Shown: one piece after another, positions 5,996 to 8,558 of the stretch | How positions within the stretch are numbered: the first letter of the stretch is position 1 | Layout of the letters: every line of letters begins with the position of its first letter | NCBI GenBank assembly: GCA_029261905.1 | Contig: JAJDAM010000182.1 | Coordinates: forward strand, 1-8,558 | Direction of reading: 5' to 3' | Origin: Deltaproteobacteria bacterium | GTDB taxonomy: Bacteria > Myxococcota_A > UBA9160 > SMWR01 | Length of the DNA stretch: 8,558 bases | Position numbers and translations under genes: made by a program | Notes under the pieces: model-generated | Told to the model about the DNA's origin: nothing | The model's database searches: none | Seen by the model: the letters and a program-made list of their open reading frames with translations, nothing else

Positions 5996-7678
5996 CTAGC
6001 GCGATGGCAGCGATCGCTCGTCGGGCATCGGGGTTGGGCCGGTTCGCCGCTCGCGCAGCAGGTAGACCTTGTCCGTGACCCGACCACTCGGCGCAAAAGC
6101 GTACAGGCCCCAGCGGTTGCTGTAGAAGCCCGCCCGATGTTCGAATGACAAGATCGCAAACGGACCCGGGTAGCTGAGATCCCAGCTGCGGATGATCCCC
6201 TGCGGCAGCCGGTCGGTTTCGAAATCCTGGGGAACGACGGTGCTGACCAGCAGCTCGTCATCGAACGTCAGCTCTTCGCCACGATAGGGATGCAATCCGG
6301 CTCGCTCGGCGTAGTACCGCAACCCCCATTGCGCGTTGTAGTAGGTCTTGCCGCGGGCGGGCGTGCGATCGCGGAACTCGCCGTCGATGAACTCGCGATT
6401 CGTATTCGCCCATCGGTAGTCGCTCAGCGCGACGCCGACCCCCGTCGCAGCCCCGATTCCACAGGACAGCCACAATACGACGGCACCGGCCGCACCCCAA
6501 TGTCCCCTCGTTCCTTTCAGGCCATCGAGCAGCAGCAGGATCGCCACGGGCAACGGGAGGAGCAGATACTTCACCGCCACATGCTCGTAGCGAAGCGTCG
6601 CGAATGTGGTCGCAATCAGGATCAGCGAGAACGTCCATCGCAGCGCCGTCGCCGCGTCGGGCGCCTCGAATCGGATCGAGATCCCCGATGCCAGCCGGAG
6701 TGCCGCGTCGCCTACCAACGCCAGCCCGGGCCACGCAAACAGCAGCGCGGCGATCGCGAGGTCTTGCCCACCGCCGAGTTCGAACAGCGCCGCGAAAGCG
6801 ACCGCCACTCCGGAAACGCATACGACGGCGACGGATCTCACTCCCCGTGCGCAGACCCCGAACAAGACCAGCCCCGTCACCGGAAACTGTGCCCCGAGGA
6901 AGGTGAGTTCATTGAACGCGAAATACAGGTCGCGGAGCCAACTCGGATCGTTGGTCCACCGAAACAGCGAACTGATGAAGTGCGGGCGGCCCGCGATCGC
7001 AAAACTCGCGATCTCTGAGATCGCCACCAACATCAGCGCAATCGAAAAAGGCAGATACGAACGAGGGCGCCAATCGCGTCTCAGAAGCGGATACAGCAGC
7101 AGTGACGCCACCGCGAACAACGTCGTGAATCGGGTCAGGAATGCGCACCCGCCGAGCAGGCCCGAAAGCCAGGCACTGCGTCGGTCTTGCTCCTCGACCG
7201 CTGCCACCAATCGATCGAGGGCCGCAATGCTCAACGCCATCGCGGCCATGTCGGGCATGATCGTGGAGCCCATCACGAGAAATCCGCAGCTTCCGGCCAG
7301 CAACCCGCAGGCCGCGAGCGGGGGGACCCGCAGCCGCACTGCGAGCCCCCGAAGTCCAGCCAACGCCAGCAGACCGAACCCAAACGTCAACGTGTGCAGC
7401 GCCACCTCGGACTCGCCAAAAACGCCGCGAACCGCGGCCAGCAAGTACTGCCACAACAGCGGATGCGGAAAGTCGATGATCGCGACCCGCATCGAATCCC
7501 ACTCGAAGACCTGGACGAACGGATCGAAGGGATGCTCTGAAATCAAGCGGGCGTAGATCAGGAACTGCGTGTCGTCGATGTGAAAGGCTTTGTCGAGCCA
7601 TGGCAGCAGCGCGAGCGCCGGAAGCAGGCAGACCCAAACCGGATGATCCCGCTCCAATGCACTCCGGACGCCAGACAT
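5996..7678 (-). CDS. Polytopic GT-C-type glycosyltransferase (ArnT/PMT-like), family uncertain
   Basis: 560 residues from ATG 7678. The frame continues upstream to 7864, but those 62 residues are Arg/Cys-rich, cover the tandem repeats of the divergent promoter region and lack membrane character, so I reject them. No clear Shine-Dalgarno precedes 7678. Layout: TM1 at about 14-28, then a first periplasmic loop with the GT-C-style acidic motif H-I-D-D-T-Q-F-L-I-Y-A-R-L (33-45; D35/D36 as candidate catalytic residues) and an HPLLWQYLL segment (72-80) like the HPPL region of PMT_2/ArnT proteins. Roughly ten more hydrophobic segments follow to about residue 418, then a ~142-residue soluble C-terminal domain (419-560) rich in aromatic residues. 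Such enzymes use polyprenyl-phosphate sugars to glycosylate lipids or proteins on the periplasmic side of the inner membrane. Donor and acceptor cannot be told. It is upstream of, and probably co-transcribed with, the rhodanese-cyclase gene, and divergent from a second GT-C gene. Confidence 0.8.
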   Translation of the reverse strand: MSGVRSALERDHPVWVCLLPALALLPWLDKAFHIDDTQFLIYARLISEHPFDPFVQVFEWDSMRVAIIDFPHPLLWQYLLAAVRGVFGESEVALHTLTFGFGLLALAGLRGLAVRLRVPPLAACGLLAGSCGFLVMGSTIMPDMAAMALSIAALDRLVAAVEEQDRRSAWLSGLLGGCAFLTRFTTLFAVASLLLYPLLRRDWRPRSYLPFSIALMLVAISEIASFAIAGRPHFISSLFRWTNDPSWLRDLYFAFNELTFLGAQFPVTGLVLFGVCARGVRSVAVVCVSGVAVAFAALFELGGGQDLAIAALLFAWPGLALVGDAALRLASGISIRFEAPDAATALRWTFSLILIATTFATLRYEHVAVKYLLLPLPVAILLLLDGLKGTRGHWGAAGAVVLWLSCGIGAATGVGVALSDYRWANTNREFIDGEFRDRTPARGKTYYNAQWGLRYYAERAGLHPYRGEELTFDDELLVSTVVPQDFETDRLPQGIIRSWDLSYPGPFAILSFEHRAGFYSNRWGLYAFAPSGRVTDKVYLLRERRTGPTPMPDERSLPSR

Positions 7679-7762
7679 CAAAGACACGCCGGCGCAGCGT
7701 AGGACTCCACTCCGCCGCCTGCCAGCGTCGGCCCGCCGCGCGGCGCAAGCTGCTATCTGTAG

Positions 7763-7818
7763 CTCGAAAGCAGTAGTCCGAGAGCAGTCGTTCGAAAGCC
7801 GTCGTTCGAAAGGAAAGA
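7763..7818. repeat. Four imperfect 14-bp tandem repeats (consensus TTCGAAAGCAGTCG)
   Basis: Units: 7763-7776 CTCGAAAGCAGTAG, 7777-7790 TCCGAGAGCAGTCG, 7791-7804 TTCGAAAGCCGTCG, 7805-7818 TTCGAAAGGAAAGA. Units 1-3 differ from the consensus at one or two positions; unit 4 matches only over its first eight bases and then provides the AAGGA ribosome binding site of the plus-strand gene. The period is not a multiple of three and the DNA is upstream of both chosen starts, so it is not a protein repeat. Confidence 0.75.
7810..7814 (+). promoter_or_regulatory. Ribosome binding site AAGGA for a TTG start
   Basis: AAGGA ends 9 nt before TTG 7824. The frame is open further upstream but has no ATG or GTG between 7755 and 7824, so this site decides in favour of the rare TTG start. 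Confidence 0.65.
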
Positions 7819-7823
7819 GCCCG

Positions 7824-8558
7824 TTGAATACGGAATCGCAGCGGAACGGCCGGGTCGCAGTCACTGTCTGGCTCGCGGTGCTGGCCGCGTTTGCGATCGT
7901 CAGCCTGACGCGGGTGACGCTATCGAGCGTCGGACACGATTTCTATCAATTCTGGTCGGTGGGACAGGCGTCCGAGCCCGATGGGCTCTATTCGAGCGCG
8001 ACATCCCGATCTGTCTCCGAACAGATCCTGAAACGGGTTGCGGGCCCCGAGGGCTCTTTGCGGGGTCGCGGTGCCGCGGCGCGCAACCGCCAGCTCTACG
8101 CGAACGGCGTAGAACCCATCTCGACTCCGATCTACTACTGGGCGTTCGCGGCACTCAGTACCGGGAACTACGACGCGGACCTGCTCCGTTTCCAGTTCCT
8201 CTCGACCGCTGCTCTATTGCTCGCAGGTTGGTTCCTGTGTCGCCGAGTCGGCTACGCGCCCACTGCCACAGCCCTGGCGCTGACGGTGCTGATGCTGATT
8301 TTCGGCCCGCTGCACGCGGATATCGAAACCGGCAATACCAATCGGCTGCAACTCGCGCTGCTCGCCGGGGCCATCGCATTACACCACTTCGGATCAGGAC
8401 AGACCAGCCGGATCGCAGCGGGAGCCCTGCTCGGAAGCCTGATCGTCCTGAAGCCGAATCTCGCGGCGATTCCGGTCTTCCTGGCTGGAGTTTGGCTCGT
8501 CGATCGGCGCCTCGCCGAACTGCGCTCTTCTGCACTGGGTTGGGTGTTGGGTGCCGGG
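7824..8558 (+). CDS. GT87/DUF2029-like membrane glycosyltransferase, N-terminal part (runs off right edge)
   Basis: 245 codons from TTG 7824 to the window edge without a stop; the C-terminal part is missing. TM1 is at about 11-29, followed by a first periplasmic loop with G-H-D-F-Y-Q-F-W-S-V-G-Q-A (37-49), matching the GT87 pattern in which an Asp just after TM1 is the likely catalytic base (D39 here), and GLY at 54-56. Further membrane segments lie at about 124-138, 146-162, 173-187, 197-209 and 213-226. The motif ETGNTNRLQLALL (168-180) is the counterpart of the GQxN-xLxLALL element, and GALLGSLIVLKPNLAAIPVFL (200-220) is the counterpart of the lKP motif of GT87 polyprenyl-phosphate-mannose-dependent mannosyltransferases such as PimE. 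The loop at 57-98 is longer than usual and Arg-rich. It is divergent from another GT-C gene, so both may act on one cell-surface glycan. The family is likely; the sugar and acceptor are unknown. Confidence 0.78.
   Translation, partial: MNTESQRNGRVAVTVWLAVLAAFAIVSLTRVTLSSVGHDFYQFWSVGQASEPDGLYSSATSRSVSEQILKRVAGPEGSLRGRGAAARNRQLYANGVEPISTPIYYWAFAALSTGNYDADLLRFQFLSTAALLLAGWFLCRRVGYAPTATALALTVLMLIFGPLHADIETGNTNRLQLALLAGAIALHHFGSGQTSRIAAGALLGSLIVLKPNLAAIPVFLAGVWLVDRRLAELRSSALGWVLGAG

Larger units (their letters stand above)
7679..7823. promoter_or_regulatory. Divergent promoter region between two membrane glycosyltransferase genes
   Basis: This 145-bp gap lies between the outward-facing starts at 7678 (minus) and 7824 (plus), so both promoters should be here or overlap the genes. 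No standard sigma70 -35/-10 pair is obvious. The right-hand part is occupied by four 14-bp imperfect tandem repeats (7763-7818), which could be a shared operator. Confidence 0.5.

Noticed and set aside
7679..7864. Upstream extension of the PMT-like gene to an initiation codon at 7864
   Set aside because: The extra 62 residues are Arg/Cys-rich, span the 14-bp repeats and overlap the start of the divergent gene; membrane topology begins only after ATG 7678.

Overview
The window is GC-rich, with strong G/C preference at third codon positions in the clear genes. It looks like a chromosomal segment of a Gram-negative bacterium: there is an outer-membrane-type protein with a signal peptide, and two polytopic sugar-transferase-like proteins. 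The gene mix and base composition would suit a deltaproteobacterial-type lineage (Myxococcota or relatives), but that is inference and no phylogenetic marker gene is present.

Layout. Bases 1-1686 (minus strand) hold a two-gene unit for exported proteins: a 430-residue secreted protein built from two copies of a ~160-residue module, followed 4 bp later by the start of a probable outer-membrane beta-barrel protein that runs off the left edge. A 640-bp stretch without a convincing gene follows; it contains a 21-bp tandem repeat just upstream of the secreted-protein gene. Bases 2327-3682 (plus) encode an MgtE-type Mg2+ channel. Next comes a 164-bp palindromic element with 26-bp near-perfect inverted ends, then (3913-4878, plus) a nitronate monooxygenase / FabK-like flavoenzyme. 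Converging on it from the minus strand are a rhodanese-adenylyl/guanylyl cyclase fusion (4931-5956) and, upstream in the same probable operon, a GT-C-type membrane glycosyltransferase (5996-7678). Divergent from that, across a 145-bp region with 14-bp imperfect tandem repeats, is the start of a GT87-like membrane mannosyltransferase (7824 to the right edge).

The main discovery candidate is the rhodanese-cyclase gene. Its reading frame is interrupted by one TGA exactly at the second position of the rhodanese C-x-C-P active-site motif (reads Y-C-T-[TGA]-P-D-D). Both sides are in the same frame and both are well-formed protein: the first half of a rhodanese domain before, the second half plus a complete class III cyclase domain after. 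A hairpin whose apical loop starts 21 nt downstream of the TGA, with a G in the second loop position, fits the bacterial SECIS rule. I therefore call a candidate selenoprotein: a sulfur/redox-sensing rhodanese domain coupled to a cyclic-nucleotide-producing domain. The alternative is an ordinary Cys-to-stop mutation or a base-call error.

Beyond this, the flanking genes point to surface glycan or envelope functions (two GT-C enzymes, a secreted duplicated-domain protein and a barrel), but no pathway can be assigned with confidence.
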